Positions 54,593 through 64,000 are shown, counted from the first letter of the stretch. The stretch: DNA of 64,000 bases from Microbispora catharanthi (GCF_006334915.2 NZ_VDMA02000007.1:1-64000); one strand, 5' to 3'. Notes: generated by a model from the letters alone, not told the origin. A program made the numbers and translations.

Positions 54593-55639
54593 TCAGCGCT
54601 TCTTGCGCTTCTCCGTGGCCGTCGTGGCGACGTTCTGCGAGCCGGCGGAGACGGTCTCCTTGGCCGTACGGGCGGCCTTGGCTGCGGCGACCTCCTTGGC
54701 GTGCACCCGCTGGGCCAGGGCCTGCCACTTGGGCTCCCGCTCCTTGAGCGTGACCAGGATCGGCGTCGCCACGCACAGGGACGAGTAGGTGCCGACGATC
54801 ATGCCGACGAACAGGGCCAGCGACAGGTCCTTCAGCGTGCCGGCGCCGAGCAGCGTGGTGCCGATGAACAGGATCGCCGCCACCGGCAGGATCGCCACCA
54901 GCGAGGTGTTGAGCGACCGGATCAGCGTGTGGCTGAGCGCGTTGTTGGCGGCCTGCGTGTAGGTCATCTTCGCGCTCGTGCCGAGCTTGCCCGTGACCTC
55001 CTTGATCATGTCGAAGACGACGACCGCGTCGTACAACGAGTAACCGAGGATCGTGAGGAAGCCCAGCATGGTCGCCGGGGTGACCTCGAAGCCCGACCAG
55101 GCGTAGACGCCCGCGGTGATCACGAGGTCGTGGACGAGGGCGACGATCGCCGCGAGGGCCATCCGCCACTCGAAGGCCACCGACAGGTACAGCATGATCG
55201 CGATCATGAAGACCACGAGACCGATCCAGGCCTTCTGCGAGACCTCGCCACCCCAGGTCGCGCCGATGACCTGCGAGCTGACCTGGTCCTCCGTGACGCC
55301 GTACTTCTTGGCGATCGTGCTCTGGACCTTGGTCACCTCGTCGCCCTTGAGGCTCTCGGTGGTGACCCGCCAGTTCGGGCCGGCCTCCTGCACGATGACC
55401 TGGTGGACCCCGGCGTCCGCGACGGTCTCGCGGACCTGCTCGATGCTGGAGCCGGGCGTGCGCGTGAAGTCGAAGACCGAGCCGCCGCGGAACTCCACGC
55501 CCAGGTTCAGCCCGTTCAGCGCCAGGCCCAGGATGGAGACGGCCAGCAGGAACACCGACAGGCCGTACCAGATCTTGCGCTTGCCGACGAAGTCGATGTT
55601 GATGTCGCCGCGGTAGAGGCGGCTGATCACGCCCGGCAT
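54593..55639 (-). CDS. secF: Protein translocase subunit SecF
   Basis: The second half of the SecDF RND-type motor that pulls exported proteins through SecYEG. The 348-residue protein has six predicted helices, the first near residues 25-45, then the periplasmic P4-like domain (GVEFRGGSVFDFTRTPGSS). The C-terminal membrane bundle contains VTPATMLGFLTILGYSLYDAVVVFD. A Lys/Ala-rich cytoplasmic tail ends the protein. ATG at 55639 overlaps the secD stop by one base. Confidence 0.95.
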   Translation of the reverse strand: MPGVISRLYRGDINIDFVGKRKIWYGLSVFLLAVSILGLALNGLNLGVEFRGGSVFDFTRTPGSSIEQVRETVADAGVHQVIVQEAGPNWRVTTESLKGDEVTKVQSTIAKKYGVTEDQVSSQVIGATWGGEVSQKAWIGLVVFMIAIMLYLSVAFEWRMALAAIVALVHDLVITAGVYAWSGFEVTPATMLGFLTILGYSLYDAVVVFDMIKEVTGKLGTSAKMTYTQAANNALSHTLIRSLNTSLVAILPVAAILFIGTTLLGAGTLKDLSLALFVGMIVGTYSSLCVATPILVTLKEREPKWQALAQRVHAKEVAAAKAARTAKETVSAGSQNVATTATEKRKKR

Positions 55640-57435
55640 CACGCCTCCTGCAGGGTCTGCTCGGCGGGGCTGGTGCGGCCCATGCGCTCCGCGTCGAGTC
55701 CGGACAGCTTGTGGCCCTTCGAGAAGAAGCGCAACCGCGCCATGAGGGACATCAGCGGCTTGGTGAACAGGAACACCACCACGATGTCGATGAGCGTCGT
55801 CAGGCCCATCGCGAACGCGAAGCCGGCCACGTCGCCGACCGCGAGGAAGAAGAGCACCACCGCGGCGATGAACATGACGGCGTCGGCGACCAGGATGGTG
55901 CGCCGGGCGCGCCGCCAGGCAACCTCCACCGCCGACCGCAGCGTGCGGTGGCCCTCCTTGATCTCGTCGCGGATCCGTTCGAAGTAGACGATGAACGAGT
56001 CCGCGGTGATGCCGATCGAGACCACCAGACCGATGATGTGCGGCAGCGAGAGCCGGAAGCCTGCGTTGTGGCTCAGCACGTCCACCGTCAGGTATGTGAA
56101 CACGGTGGCCACGCAGAGGCTGGCTATGCCGATGAGCCCCAGGCCGCGGTAGTAGAGCAGCAGGTAGATCATGACGACGATCAGGCCGAGCGCGCCGGCG
56201 ATGAGGCCGCCGTTGAGCTGGTCCTGGCCGAGGGTCGAGGAGACCGAGACGACCGAGCTCTGCTGGAACTTCAGCGGCAGCGCGCCGTACTTGAGCTGGT
56301 CGGCCAGCTCGGTGGCGGTCGTCTGCGTGAAGCTGCCGGAGATGCGGGCGCTGCCGCCGGGGATGGCCTCCTCGATCGTCGGAGCGACGATGACGACGCC
56401 GTCCAGCACGTTGGCGAGCTGGTTGCGCGGGGCCGGCAGGCTGGTGATGCGCCGGGTGATGTCGGCGAACTGGGTGGCACCCTTCGACTTGAAGTCGACC
56501 TGGACGATCCACTCACCGGTGGTGGGGTCGGTGCCCGACTGCGCGCCGCTGATCTCGGTGCCCTGCACCGCGGCCTTGTCCAGGATGTACCGCGCCGAGC
56601 CGTCGTCGCTGCAGGCGACGATCTGCTTGTTCGGGTCGTCGACGGCGCCCTGGCCGCGGTTCTTCGCGGTGCAGTCGATCGTGCGGAACTCGGCGAGCAG
56701 CGCCGGGTCGATGCCGCTGGTGTCCTGACCGGCCAGTGGGTCGCCCGTGTCCTGCGGAGCGGCCGTCGGCGTGGGGCTGGGAGCCGCCGAGGGCGAGGCC
56801 TTGGCCCTGTGGTTCGCCCGGGCGGTCCCTGCGCCCGCCCTGCGGTGGGTCGTGGCCCTCGTCGAGGTGCTCGGCTCCGGCGACGGCGCGGTCAGCGCCT
56901 TCGACAGGGCACGGCCCGCCGGAGACGCGTTGCCGTTCGGGGCCCCGCTCTCCCTGGCCGGCGTGGACGCCTTCGAAGTGGCCGCGGGCGTCGTCGCCGC
57001 CGCCGACCCGCTGGGCGTGGGAGCCGCGGTGGGCACCTGAGCCGGCTGGTTCGTGGCGGCGGCCACCGCGAGCACCTGCCGCATGCGCAGTTCGGCGGTG
57101 GTCGACACCAGCCGCAGCGCCTCGTCACGGCCCGCGCCCGGGATCTGGATCACGATGTTGTCGTTCGACTTCGCGACCTGGGCGTCGGAGATGCCGGTGC
57201 CGTTGACGCGCTGCCGGATGATCGTCACGGCTCGGTCGAGGCTCTCCTGCGACGGCGTCTTCCCGTTCGCCATGACCGGCGTGAGCGTCACGGTGGTGCC
57301 GCCCGCGAGGTCGAGGCCGAACTTGGGGACGAACGCCTTCTGGAGGGCGACCGTCGCGCCCATGACGAGGATGAGCGCAAGGAGCAACAGGAGTGTGCGT
57401 CCAGGCTTGCTCTGGCTACTGGTCGGTGGGGCCAC
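55639..57435 (-). CDS. secD: Protein translocase subunit SecD
   Basis: Partner of SecF in the proton-driven motor. The 598-residue protein has an N-terminal helix, the P1 domain FGLDLAGGTTVTL and FFGLDLxGG-type motif, and a C-terminal six-helix bundle with GLVVSIGITADSFIVYFERIRDEIKEG. Between P1 subdomains it carries a low-complexity Ala/Pro/Ser/Thr insert of about 100 residues (about 135-240). The start is GTG at 57435 with a weak ribosome site. Confidence 0.95.
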   Translation of the reverse strand: MAPPTSSQSKPGRTLLLLLALILVMGATVALQKAFVPKFGLDLAGGTTVTLTPVMANGKTPSQESLDRAVTIIRQRVNGTGISDAQVAKSNDNIVIQIPGAGRDEALRLVSTTAELRMRQVLAVAAATNQPAQVPTAAPTPSGSAAATTPAATSKASTPARESGAPNGNASPAGRALSKALTAPSPEPSTSTRATTHRRAGAGTARANHRAKASPSAAPSPTPTAAPQDTGDPLAGQDTSGIDPALLAEFRTIDCTAKNRGQGAVDDPNKQIVACSDDGSARYILDKAAVQGTEISGAQSGTDPTTGEWIVQVDFKSKGATQFADITRRITSLPAPRNQLANVLDGVVIVAPTIEEAIPGGSARISGSFTQTTATELADQLKYGALPLKFQQSSVVSVSSTLGQDQLNGGLIAGALGLIVVMIYLLLYYRGLGLIGIASLCVATVFTYLTVDVLSHNAGFRLSLPHIIGLVVSIGITADSFIVYFERIRDEIKEGHRTLRSAVEVAWRRARRTILVADAVMFIAAVVLFFLAVGDVAGFAFAMGLTTLIDIVVVFLFTKPLMSLMARLRFFSKGHKLSGLDAERMGRTSPAEQTLQEA

Positions 57436-57476
57436 TGGAGGTCAGTTCTTTCGTCGAAAGGTTGTGATCAGCCTAC

Positions 57477-57842
57477 TCAGGACTGCTTGGTGCTCGTATC
57501 GTCACCGTTCCCCGTGTCGGAACCGTCCGTCACGGTCTCCTCGGCCTCCTCGTCCGTCACCTCGTCCACGGGAGTGAGCACCCTGCCGATCGCCGCCTTG
57601 GCCCAGCGGGTCTCGACGCCGGGGGCCACCTCCAGCACGACGTCGTCGTCCTGGAGTGCGACGACCGTCGCGAACAGTCCTGTCGTGGTCATGACCCGGA
57701 CGCCCGGGGTGAGGGAGTTCTGCATCTGGACCTGCTCCTGCTGCCGCTTGCGCTGGGGGCGGATCAGGAGGAAGTAGAACACCACTACCAGCAAGATCAG
57801 TGGCAGGAACGTCCCAAGCGGGTTGTTACCCACGGGGGCCAC
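57477..57842 (-). CDS. yajC: Preprotein translocase subunit YajC
   Basis: A 121-residue accessory subunit of the SecDF complex. It has one transmembrane helix (residues 10-30, LPLILLVVVFYFLLIRPQRKRQQEQ) and the conserved VMTTTGLFATVVAL strand pair, then an acidic tail. The start is GTG at 57842. It begins the yajC-secD-secF set. Confidence 0.94.
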   Translation of the reverse strand: MAPVGNNPLGTFLPLILLVVVFYFLLIRPQRKRQQEQVQMQNSLTPGVRVMTTTGLFATVVALQDDDVVLEVAPGVETRWAKAAIGRVLTPVDEVTDEEAEETVTDGSDTGNGDDTSTKQS

Positions 57843-57941
57843 CCTTCCGTAACGTGATGAACCGGCCTGACGCCGGAGGTCTTGTGCGCTTCACACGCGG
57901 GCCACCGCGACTTCTCGCGTGTGCGGCCAGTCAAGCCACGC

Positions 57942-57971
57942 AGTGTATTCGAGCCCGCAGAAGCCCGGCAA
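57942..57971 (-). promoter_or_regulatory. Promoter of the yajC-secD-secF operon
   Basis: -35 TTGCCG at 57971-57966, an 18-base spacer and -10 TACACT at 57947-57942 on the minus strand, 100 bases before the yajC start. No other feature was found in the 254-base gap to ruvB. Confidence 0.5.
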
Positions 57972-58096
57972 CGAACCCACGGCTCGACGGGCAGGAAAGT
58001 TCCCGTTTCATGGGCTTCGCAATCGGTCTGTTACCTCTTTGCCCTGGTTTCCGCTTCCATCCGCCGCGCCGGCGCAAAGCGTGGCGGGAGGGGCGC

Positions 58097-59146
58097 TCAG
58101 GCGTCGTCGAAGAGCGTGGGCACCGCCACGGAACCGACGGCGTCAGGAGGCGGAGTCAGGCCGAGGTGCGCCCAGGCGGTGGCGGTGGCGACGCGGCCCC
58201 TCGGGGTGCGGGCCAGCAGCCCCTGCCGCACCAGGAAGGGCTCGGCCACGACCTCGACGGTCTCCGGCTCCTCCCCCACGGCCACCGCGAGCGTCGACAG
58301 GCCCACCGGGCCGCCGCCGAACTTGCGCAGCAGCGCGTCGAGCACGGCCCGGTCGAGCCGGTCCAGTCCCTCGGCGTCCACCTCGTAGAGGTTGAGCGCC
58401 GCCGCCGCGACCTCCCGGTTGATCACGCCCTCCGCGCGGACCTCGGCGAAGTCGCGCACCCGCCGGAGCAGGCGGTTCGCGATGCGGGGCGTGCCGCGCG
58501 AGCGGCGGGCGATCTCGTGGGCGCCCTCGTCCGGCAGCTCCACCGACAGCAGCCGCGCGGAGCGCCGCAGCACCTGCTCCAGCTCGGCCACCTCGTAGAA
58601 GTCCATGTGGGCGGTGAAGCCGAACCTGTCACGCAGCGGCGCGGGCAGCAGCCCCGCCCGGGTGGTGGCCCCCACCAGCGTGAACGGGGCGATGTCGAGG
58701 GGGATCGAGGTGGCGCCGGGGCCCTTGCCGACGACGATGTCCACCCGGAAGTCCTCCATCGCGAGGTAGAGCATCTCCTCCGCCGGGCGGGCCATGCGGT
58801 GGATCTCGTCGATGAACAGGACCTCGCCCTCGGTCAGCGTGGACAGGATCGCGGCGAGGTCGCCCGCGCGCTCCAGCGCCGGGCCCGAGGTCATCCGCAG
58901 CGGCGCGCCGAGCTCGGAGGCGATGATCATGGCGAGCGTCGTCTTGCCGAGCCCGGGGCCGCCGCTCATCAGGACGTGGTCGGGCGGGCGGTTGCGGCGC
59001 AGGGCACTCTCCAGCACCAGCGACAGCTGCTCGCGCACCCGGCCCTGTCCGATGAACTCGTCCAGGCGCCGGGGGCGCAGCGCGGCCTCGATCGCCCGCT
59101 CGTCGCCCTCCGGTTCCGGCGACACGAGATCCCGCTCGAAGCTCAC
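58097..59146 (-). CDS. ruvB: Holliday junction DNA helicase RuvB
   Basis: AAA+ motor of branch migration. The 349-residue protein has [11 protein letters not shown] at the start, Walker [10 protein letters not shown], Walker B FIDEIHRM and sensor 1 VGATTRAG. The Arg finger lies in the [20 protein letters not shown] block, and a winged-helix C-terminal domain ([17 protein letters not shown]) completes it. It is the last of ruvC-ruvA-ruvB. Confidence 0.96.
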   Translation of the reverse strand: MSFERDLVSPEPEGDERAIEAALRPRRLDEFIGQGRVREQLSLVLESALRRNRPPDHVLMSGGPGLGKTTLAMIIASELGAPLRMTSGPALERAGDLAAILSTLTEGEVLFIDEIHRMARPAEEMLYLAMEDFRVDIVVGKGPGATSIPLDIAPFTLVGATTRAGLLPAPLRDRFGFTAHMDFYEVAELEQVLRRSARLLSVELPDEGAHEIARRSRGTPRIANRLLRRVRDFAEVRAEGVINREVAAAALNLYEVDAEGLDRLDRAVLDALLRKFGGGPVGLSTLAVAVGEEPETVEVVAEPFLVRQGLLARTPRGRVATATAWAHLGLTPPPDAVGSVAVPTLFDDA

Positions 59147-59260
59147 TCGACACCATCCGCTCGACCTGCCGGGATCCGTCCGCTTCCCGGTGAAACTTTC
59201 ATCGAACCATCAGCCCGCCACGCGCCCCGCACTGCGGGCGAGGCGCGGCCCTTCACGAGG

Positions 59261-59881
59261 TCACCGCACGCTCAGCGCGCGCAGAGCGGACTTGAGCAGC
59301 GCGGCCACCGGCGGGGTGCGACCGGCGGCGACCTCCGCCTCGGCCTCCGCGGTGACCGCCGCGACCGCCTCGTCGGCGTCCCTGGACGAGTAGCCGAGCC
59401 CGACCAGTCCCGCATGGACCTGATCGCGCCAGACGGGCGCCGCCGCCGCGCCGTTGATCGCGGCGTCGACGGCCGCCGCCGGGGTGCCGAGCTTGTCCTT
59501 GAGTTCGAGCACGATGCGCTGCGCGCCCTTCTGGCCGATGCCGGGCACCATCGTCAGGGCCTTGATGTCGGCGCTCGCCACAGCGACCCGCAGCGCGTTG
59601 GGCGCGTGGACCGCGAGCATGGCCAGGGCCAGTCGCGGCCCTACCCCGCTGGCCGTCTGCAGCAGTTCGAAGACCGTGCGCTCGTCGTCGGAGGCGAAGC
59701 CGTACAACGTGAGCGATTCCTCGCGGACGACGAGCGAGGTCGACAGCCGGGCGGGTTCGCCGACGCGCAGCCCGGCCAGGGTGCCGGGGGTGCAGTGGAC
59801 GAGCATCCCGACGCCGCCCACCTCGACCACGGCGCTGTCGGCTCCGATCGCCGCCACCTGCCCCGCAACGGATGCGATCAC
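59261..59881 (-). CDS. ruvA: Holliday junction branch migration protein RuvA
   Basis: A 206-residue tetramer subunit that binds four-way junctions. It has an N-terminal OB-fold ([21 protein letters not shown]), two helix-hairpin-helix motifs ([15 protein letters not shown] and [16 protein letters not shown]) and a C-terminal domain that contacts RuvB ([14 protein letters not shown]). The GTG start at 59881 overlaps the ruvC stop (GTGA). Confidence 0.95.
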   Translation of the reverse strand: MIASVAGQVAAIGADSAVVEVGGVGMLVHCTPGTLAGLRVGEPARLSTSLVVREESLTLYGFASDDERTVFELLQTASGVGPRLALAMLAVHAPNALRVAVASADIKALTMVPGIGQKGAQRIVLELKDKLGTPAAAVDAAINGAAAAPVWRDQVHAGLVGLGYSSRDADEAVAAVTAEAEAEVAAGRTPPVAALLKSALRALSVR

Positions 59882-60501
59882 CGCGTGCTCCCTCCCCGGT
59901 CCGGACGCCCGGCCGCGACTTCGCCGGGCCTCCCAGTCCTACCAGAGCCCGCGGGGACCGCACCCCCGGAACGGGCCCGGGCCAGGGCGTCGGCCAGGCG
60001 GTGCTGCACGCCGCCGCGCCAGACGTGGCAGATGGCCAGGGCGAGCGCGTCGGCCGCGTCCGCGGGCTTGGGCATGGCGTCGAGCCGCAGCAGCCGGGTG
60101 ACCATCGTGCCGACCTGCTTCTTGTCGGCGTTGCCGTTGCCCGTGATGGCGGCCTTGACCTCACTGGGCGTGTGCAGCGCGACCGGCAGCCCCCGCCGGG
60201 CCGCGCAGACGATCGCGACGGCCGACGCCTGGGCCGTCCCCATGACCGTACGGACGTTGTGCTGGGCGAAGACCCGCTCGACGGCGACCGCGTCGGGCCT
60301 GATCTCGTCGAGCCAGCGCTCGATCTCCGCCTCGATGACGACCAGCCGGGACCCGATGTCGTCGTCGGCCGGGGTGCGGACCACCCCGACCGACAGCAGG
60401 CTCAGCGGCGCGCCGGGACGGCCCTCCACGGCGCCGAGACCGCATCGCGTCAGCCCCGGGTCCACGCCCATCACCCGCAGTTGGGGCAACCGCACCGGCA
60501 C
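59878..60501 (-). CDS. ruvC: Holliday junction resolvase RuvC
   Basis: A 207-residue RNase H-fold endonuclease that cuts junctions. It begins [14 protein letters not shown] with the first catalytic Asp. [11 protein letters not shown] with Glu, [10 protein letters not shown] and the last Asp of [14 protein letters not shown] follow. A Gly/Arg-rich tail of about 40 residues follows the catalytic core. The start shown is GTG at 60501; a later GTG ten codons inside is possible. Confidence 0.95.
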   Translation of the reverse strand: MPVRLPQLRVMGVDPGLTRCGLGAVEGRPGAPLSLLSVGVVRTPADDDIGSRLVVIEAEIERWLDEIRPDAVAVERVFAQHNVRTVMGTAQASAVAIVCAARRGLPVALHTPSEVKAAITGNGNADKKQVGTMVTRLLRLDAMPKPADAADALALAICHVWRGGVQHRLADALARARSGGAVPAGSGRTGRPGEVAAGRPDRGGSTR

Positions 60502-60590
60502 GCCTCCCTGATCCCGGCGGCGCGGCCGCCGCTGCGCCGAACATCTGTTCGGTCGGTCACTCTATCGCGATCAGCGGCCGCGCGGGCGCG

Positions 60591-61778
60591 TCAGAAGTAG
60601 TCGATCATGTACGCGGCGCAGCCGAACGCGGCGTCCAGTGCGTCGTCGGCGTCGGGAGAGCCGCCGCTCAGCAGGCCGGCGCGGCGGAGCGTGGCCGTGG
60701 GCACGCCGGCGAACAGCGCCGACATCCCGCCGATCGTGAGCCGCGTCGCGTCCTCGCGTGCCCCCTCACCACGCGCCGCGTCGCGCCTCGTCACGGAGCC
60801 GGCGCCGCCGTCCACTCGCAGGACCCACGTGCCCGCGTTGCCCGGGCGCCGGGAGTCGGTCACCTCGACGGGGGTCTCGACGCGGACCCCTGCGGGGAAG
60901 CCGCGCCCCTCGACCGCGGCGGGCAGGTCGATCAGCCGGAACATCCACCGGGTCTGGGTGACCTCGTCCTTCGACCGCTCCCGCAGCATCCAGAGCACCG
61001 GGTCGGCGGGGTCGACGCAGGCGGTCACCGACTTCGCGACGGTCGAGGCGCTGCCGACCATCGACCACAGGGCCCTGGCCGTCGCCTCCGACCCCGCCAG
61101 CAGGTTGTCGACCTCGATGTCCCCGTCGCTCCACCGGTAGACGACGAACCCGTCCTCGGCCAGGTAGCAGAAGTCGTCGTCGTCCTCCAGCCACAGCCGC
61201 CAGGTCCGCTCGTCGAAGCACAGCGGCCCGCTCGCGCGGGTGGCGGCGTGCACCCCGCCGATCAGGGCCACGAGCTCGGCCGCGTCGGCGGGGCCCATGC
61301 GCCGCAGCTTGACCGCGCCGGCCGCGCCGCCGGGGCCGCCCAGCGTACGCAGCGCCTCGGCGGGCACGGTGATCCGCTGGAGCACGCCGGCGTGCTCGTA
61401 GCCCGCGCTCCGGTACACCGGCGTGGTGGCCGGGTAGAGCGCGGAGACCGCGTGGCCGAGCTCCGCGCAGCGCTCGATGGCCGCATGCGTGAGCGCCCGG
61501 CCCACGCCCCTGCCGCGGTCCTCCGGCGACACCGTCACACCCGCCACGCCGCCCATGGACAGGGGACGGCCGTGCCACCACTGGACGTACGGGTTGATCC
61601 TGGCCGTGCCGACGAGGCGGGCGCCGTCGAAGGCGCCCAGATAACGGCCCTCGGGCAGCATCGGGGAGACGAGCTTGCGCCAGGTCTCGGCGCCGCCGCC
61701 GGACAGCGGGCCGAAGGCGCGCCTGCGGTTGTCGAGGACGGCGTCCAGGTCGTCGCTCGTGAGATGACGGATTTCCAC
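60591..61778 (-). CDS. Eis-like GNAT acetyltransferase
   Basis: A 395-residue protein of the Eis family, acetyl-CoA-dependent N-acetyltransferases that can act on aminoglycosides or amine groups. Two GNAT folds come first: the acetyl-CoA loop VTVSPEDRGRGVGRALT in the first, then a degenerate second. A C-terminal sterol-carrier-like region ends in the free carboxylate YMIDYF, which supplies the catalytic base in Eis. The start was placed at GTG 61778, where homologues begin (VVEIRHLT). It interrupts the usual yebC-ruvC pair. True substrates are unknown. Confidence 0.85.
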   Translation of the reverse strand: MEIRHLTSDDLDAVLDNRRRAFGPLSGGGAETWRKLVSPMLPEGRYLGAFDGARLVGTARINPYVQWWHGRPLSMGGVAGVTVSPEDRGRGVGRALTHAAIERCAELGHAVSALYPATTPVYRSAGYEHAGVLQRITVPAEALRTLGGPGGAAGAVKLRRMGPADAAELVALIGGVHAATRASGPLCFDERTWRLWLEDDDDFCYLAEDGFVVYRWSDGDIEVDNLLAGSEATARALWSMVGSASTVAKSVTACVDPADPVLWMLRERSKDEVTQTRWMFRLIDLPAAVEGRGFPAGVRVETPVEVTDSRRPGNAGTWVLRVDGGAGSVTRRDAARGEGAREDATRLTIGGMSALFAGVPTATLRRAGLLSGGSPDADDALDAAFGCAAYMIDYF

Positions 61779-61895
61779 AACCGGCCAAGCTATGCGGGCT
61801 CCGGCGGCCTCTGCCACCGGTTTTCCGCCCCCTCGCCGAGCCGGGGCCGAGGCTCTCCGCCGACCCGGGGCCGGGGCCCGCGCCCGCCTCCGGCG

Positions 61896-62648
61896 TCAGG
61901 CCTCGACCTTCTCCATGACCTCGTCGCTCACGTCGAAGTTCGCCCAGACGTTCTGCACGTCGTCGCTGTCCTCGAGCGCGTCGATGAGCTTGAAGATCTT
62001 GCGCGCGCCGTCCTCGTCCAGCGGGACGTTGAGCGTCGGGACGAAGCTCATCTCGGCCGACTCGTAGTCGATGCCCGCGTCCTGCAGCGCCTTGCGCACG
62101 GGGATGAGGTCGGAGGCCTCGGAGATCACCTCGAAGTTCTCGCCGAGGTCGTTGACCTCCTCGGCCCCCGCGTCGAGGACGGCCATGAGCACGTCGTCCT
62201 CGGTCAGCGACCCCTTGGGGACGATCACGACGCCCTTGCGGTTGAACATGTACGACACCGAGCCGGGGTCGGCGAGCGAGCCACCGTTGCGGGTCAGCGC
62301 CACGCGCACCTCGGACGCCGCGCGGTTGCGGTTGTCGGTGAGACACTCGATGAGGACCGCGACGCCGCCGGGGGCGTAGCCCTCGTACATGATCGTCTGC
62401 CAGTCGGCGCCGCCGGCCTCGAGGCCGCCGCCGCGCTTGCGGGCCCGCTCGATGTTGTCGATCGGGACCGAGTTCTTCCTGGCCTTGGTGATGGCGTCGA
62501 ACAGCGTGGGGTTGCCGTCCGGGTCGGGCCCGCCGGTCCTGGCCGCGACCTCGATGTTCTTGATGAGCTTGGCGAAAAGCTTGCCGCGCTTGGAGTCCAG
62601 CGCCGCCTTCTTGTGCTTCGTCGTCGCCCATTTGGAGTGGCCGGACAT
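61896..62648 (-). CDS. yebC: YebC/PmpR-family regulator
   Basis: A 250-residue member of the TACO1/YebC family, involved in regulating transcription or in easing ribosome stalling. It has [25 protein letters not shown] at the start, then the [11 protein letters not shown] and [20 protein letters not shown] blocks, and an acidic C-terminal domain. Its position between pdxT and the ruv genes is canonical. Confidence 0.95.
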   Translation of the reverse strand: MSGHSKWATTKHKKAALDSKRGKLFAKLIKNIEVAARTGGPDPDGNPTLFDAITKARKNSVPIDNIERARKRGGGLEAGGADWQTIMYEGYAPGGVAVLIECLTDNRNRAASEVRVALTRNGGSLADPGSVSYMFNRKGVVIVPKGSLTEDDVLMAVLDAGAEEVNDLGENFEVISEASDLIPVRKALQDAGIDYESAEMSFVPTLNVPLDEDGARKIFKLIDALEDSDDVQNVWANFDVSDEVMEKVEA

Positions 62649-62651
62649 CGC

Positions 62652-63242
62652 CTAGAGCTCCCTCACCATTTCGACAAAATACGAGTGCACTCGCGCGTCG
62701 CCGGTCAGCTCCGGGTGGAAGGACGTCGCGAGCAACGGTCCCTGTCGGACCGCGACGATCCTATCCCCAGCTTCGGTGCGGCCCAGCACCTCCACGTCGG
62801 GCCCCACGGACTCGACCCAGGGCGCGCGGATGAAGACGGCCCTGATCGTCCCGCGCCCGGCGAAGTCGAGATCGGCCTCGAACGAGTCGACCTGGCGGCC
62901 GAAGGCGTTGCGCCTGACCACCATGTCGATGCCGCCGAGCGTCTCCTGGCCCTCGATGCCGCCCTCGATCCGGTCGGCCAGCATGATCATCCCGGCGCAC
63001 GAGCCGTAGGCGGGCATGCCCTCCTTGATCCGCAGCCGTAGCGGTTCGAGCAGCTCGAAGATGGTGGCGAGCTTCCACATCGTGGTCGACTCCCCGCCCG
63101 GGACGACCAGCGCGTCCACCGCGGCGAGCTCCTCCTGCCTGCGCACCGGCGTGGCGGTCGCGCCCGACTCCTCCAGAGCGCGGATGTGCTCGCGCACGTC
63201 GCCCTGCAGGGCGAGCACGCCGATCTTGGGTGCGGACGTCAC
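62652..63242 (-). CDS. pdxT: Pyridoxal 5'-phosphate synthase glutaminase subunit
   Basis: Releases ammonia from glutamine for the PdxS partner, which builds PLP from ribose 5-phosphate and glyceraldehyde 3-phosphate. The 196-residue class I amidotransferase shows [24 protein letters not shown], the nucleophile Cys in [11 protein letters not shown], and the His-Glu pair in SFHPELTGD. The GTG start is at 63242. pdxS, normally just upstream, is absent here; a MarR gene lies there instead. Confidence 0.95.
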   Translation of the reverse strand: MTSAPKIGVLALQGDVREHIRALEESGATATPVRRQEELAAVDALVVPGGESTTMWKLATIFELLEPLRLRIKEGMPAYGSCAGMIMLADRIEGGIEGQETLGGIDMVVRRNAFGRQVDSFEADLDFAGRGTIRAVFIRAPWVESVGPDVEVLGRTEAGDRIVAVRQGPLLATSFHPELTGDARVHSYFVEMVREL

Positions 63243-63308
63243 GTTTTCCCTTCCTGTGGTGACCCTGTTCAGGGTATGGCCACGGTCTTACGCGCCCAAA
63301 ACGATAAA

Positions 63309-63734
63309 TCAGGAGCGGCCCAGCTTGGCCAGGGCGGGGAGGGCGCGGGCGATGGCCGTGCGCTCCTCGGGGGTCAGCGCGCCCAGCCGGCCGGACAGGT
63401 AGGCGATCCTGGCCTGCCGTACGGCCCGGAGGCGGTCGCGGCCCTCACCCGTCAGTTCGACGGTGCGCACCCGCGCGTCGGAGGCGTCGGTGCCCCGCGT
63501 GACGAGACCGGCCTCCTCCAGGCGGTTGACCTGCACGCTCATCGTCGGCAGCTGCACGCCGTGCTCCTCGGCCAGGTCGGTCATCCGGCACGCGCCGTCC
63601 TCAAGGGAGCCGAGCACGGAGTACTGCTGGGCGGTGACCGGCTGCCCCGCCGTCGTACGGCGCAGCAGCATCACGATGTGGCGCAGCTCGCGTGACAGGT
63701 TCTCGGCGAGCCGTCCGGTGTCGTCGGTCGTCAT
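63309..63734 (-). CDS. MarR-family transcriptional regulator
   Basis: A 141-residue winged-helix dimer. QYSVLGSLEDGACRMTDLAEEHGVQLPTMSVQVNRLEEAGLVTRG is the DNA-binding core and DARVRTVELTGEG the wing. LTPEERTAIARALPAL forms the dimer helix. The ligand and targets are unknown. It lies upstream of pdxT in the same direction, 66 bases away. Confidence 0.9.
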   Translation of the reverse strand: MTTDDTGRLAENLSRELRHIVMLLRRTTAGQPVTAQQYSVLGSLEDGACRMTDLAEEHGVQLPTMSVQVNRLEEAGLVTRGTDASDARVRTVELTGEGRDRLRAVRQARIAYLSGRLGALTPEERTAIARALPALAKLGRS

Positions 63735-63773
63735 AGCAGGTCACCATAACGGTGGCCGGTCCGGCGCAGCCGA

Positions 63774-63810
63774 AGCGGGCGGCGCCCCCGTAAAGGGGAC
63801 GCCGCCCGCT
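63774..63810 (-). terminator. Terminator between the last partial gene and the MarR gene
   Basis: AGCGGGCGGCG and CGCCGCCCGCT arms plus an inner CCCC/GGGG pairing form a stem of about 15 bp with a short loop. There is no T-run. It ends the gene that enters from the right edge. Confidence 0.7.
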
Positions 63811-63830
63811 CGGCGCACCTGAGCGCGCCG

Positions 63831-64000
63831 TCAGGGGCGCTCGGTCTCCTGCCGCACGGTCTCCTCCACCATGTCCTCGGCCGTGATCTCCCGTCGCGCC
63901 GCGATCGAGGGGTCGAGCGGGCGCAGGTAGGTCTGCTGCACGCCGGGCACCCTGTCCTCGATCACGAACGTCGCCCTGGTGCGCACCTCGGAACCGGGGG
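63831..64000 (-). CDS. Partial gene of unknown function (C-terminal 56 codons)
   Basis: A minus-strand frame runs from the right edge to TGA at 63833-63831. Its last residues include ATFVIEDRVPGVQQTYLRP and end in an acidic tail with EITAEDMVEETVRQETERP. The codon use fits the window. I do not recognise the family. It lies where pdxS would be expected in the canonical order, but the sequence does not resemble PdxS. Confidence 0.5.
   Translation of the reverse strand, partial: PGSEVRTRATFVIEDRVPGVQQTYLRPLDPSIAARREITAEDMVEETVRQETERP

Overview
The window is high-GC actinobacterial chromosome. Gene order (argCJBDFR-argH; alaS-ruvX-mltG-aroE; infC-rpmI-rplT; relA-apt-secF-secD-yajC-ruvBAC-yebC-pdxT) and the mostly housekeeping content suggest a soil filamentous actinomycete. 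I would guess order Streptosporangiales, but that is inference from synteny and style, not a proven assignment. Nearly every gene is on the minus strand from 26 kb onward. I saw no tRNA gene, CRISPR array, prophage or insertion sequence.

Left end (1-10.6 kb). The window opens in the leader and tandem promoters of a ribosomal RNA operon that runs leftward out of the window. Then, all on the minus strand, come tyrS, an alkyladenine DNA glycosylase, argH, a decayed remnant of argG, argR, argF, argD, argB, argJ and argC. An ARG-box-like palindrome and promoter sit upstream of argC. The arginine operon is tightly packed with 4- to 8-base overlaps, but argG survives only as fragments.

Accessory island (10.6-26.8 kb, mostly plus strand). 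It holds an acyl-CoA synthetase behind a TetR-type palindrome, a SnoaL-like protein, a secreted serine hydrolase, an MFS exporter and two tandem secreted CE4 deacetylases with near-identical catalytic domains but different C-terminal binding domains. A Uma2 nuclease-fold protein, a secreted penicillin-acylase-type hydrolase with a discoidin domain, and an ABC exporter follow. The exporter's ATPase gene carries a frameshift. It is linked to a histidine kinase, and the response regulator is convergent.

Housekeeping block (26.8-44 kb, minus strand). pheST, a PAS histidine kinase, an rRNA methyltransferase and the infC-rpmI-rplT operon come first; infC appears to start with AUC behind a strong attenuator. 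A 12-bp minisatellite separates infC from aroE. Two adjacent mltG paralogues, ruvX, alaS, two small membrane genes, rarA and a DUF2231 membrane protein follow.

Right block (44-64 kb). Two anchored cyclophilin-type peptidyl-prolyl isomerases flank aspS-hisS-MBL hydrolase. Then come a DUF349 protein, rel, apt, secF, secD, yajC, ruvB, ruvA, ruvC, an Eis-like acetyltransferase, yebC, pdxT (without pdxS beside it), a MarR regulator and the end of an unidentified gene. Two copies of an imperfectly palindromic fold-back element lie upstream of pheS and apt. Together with the minisatellite and the argG remnant, it is the most novel content of the window.
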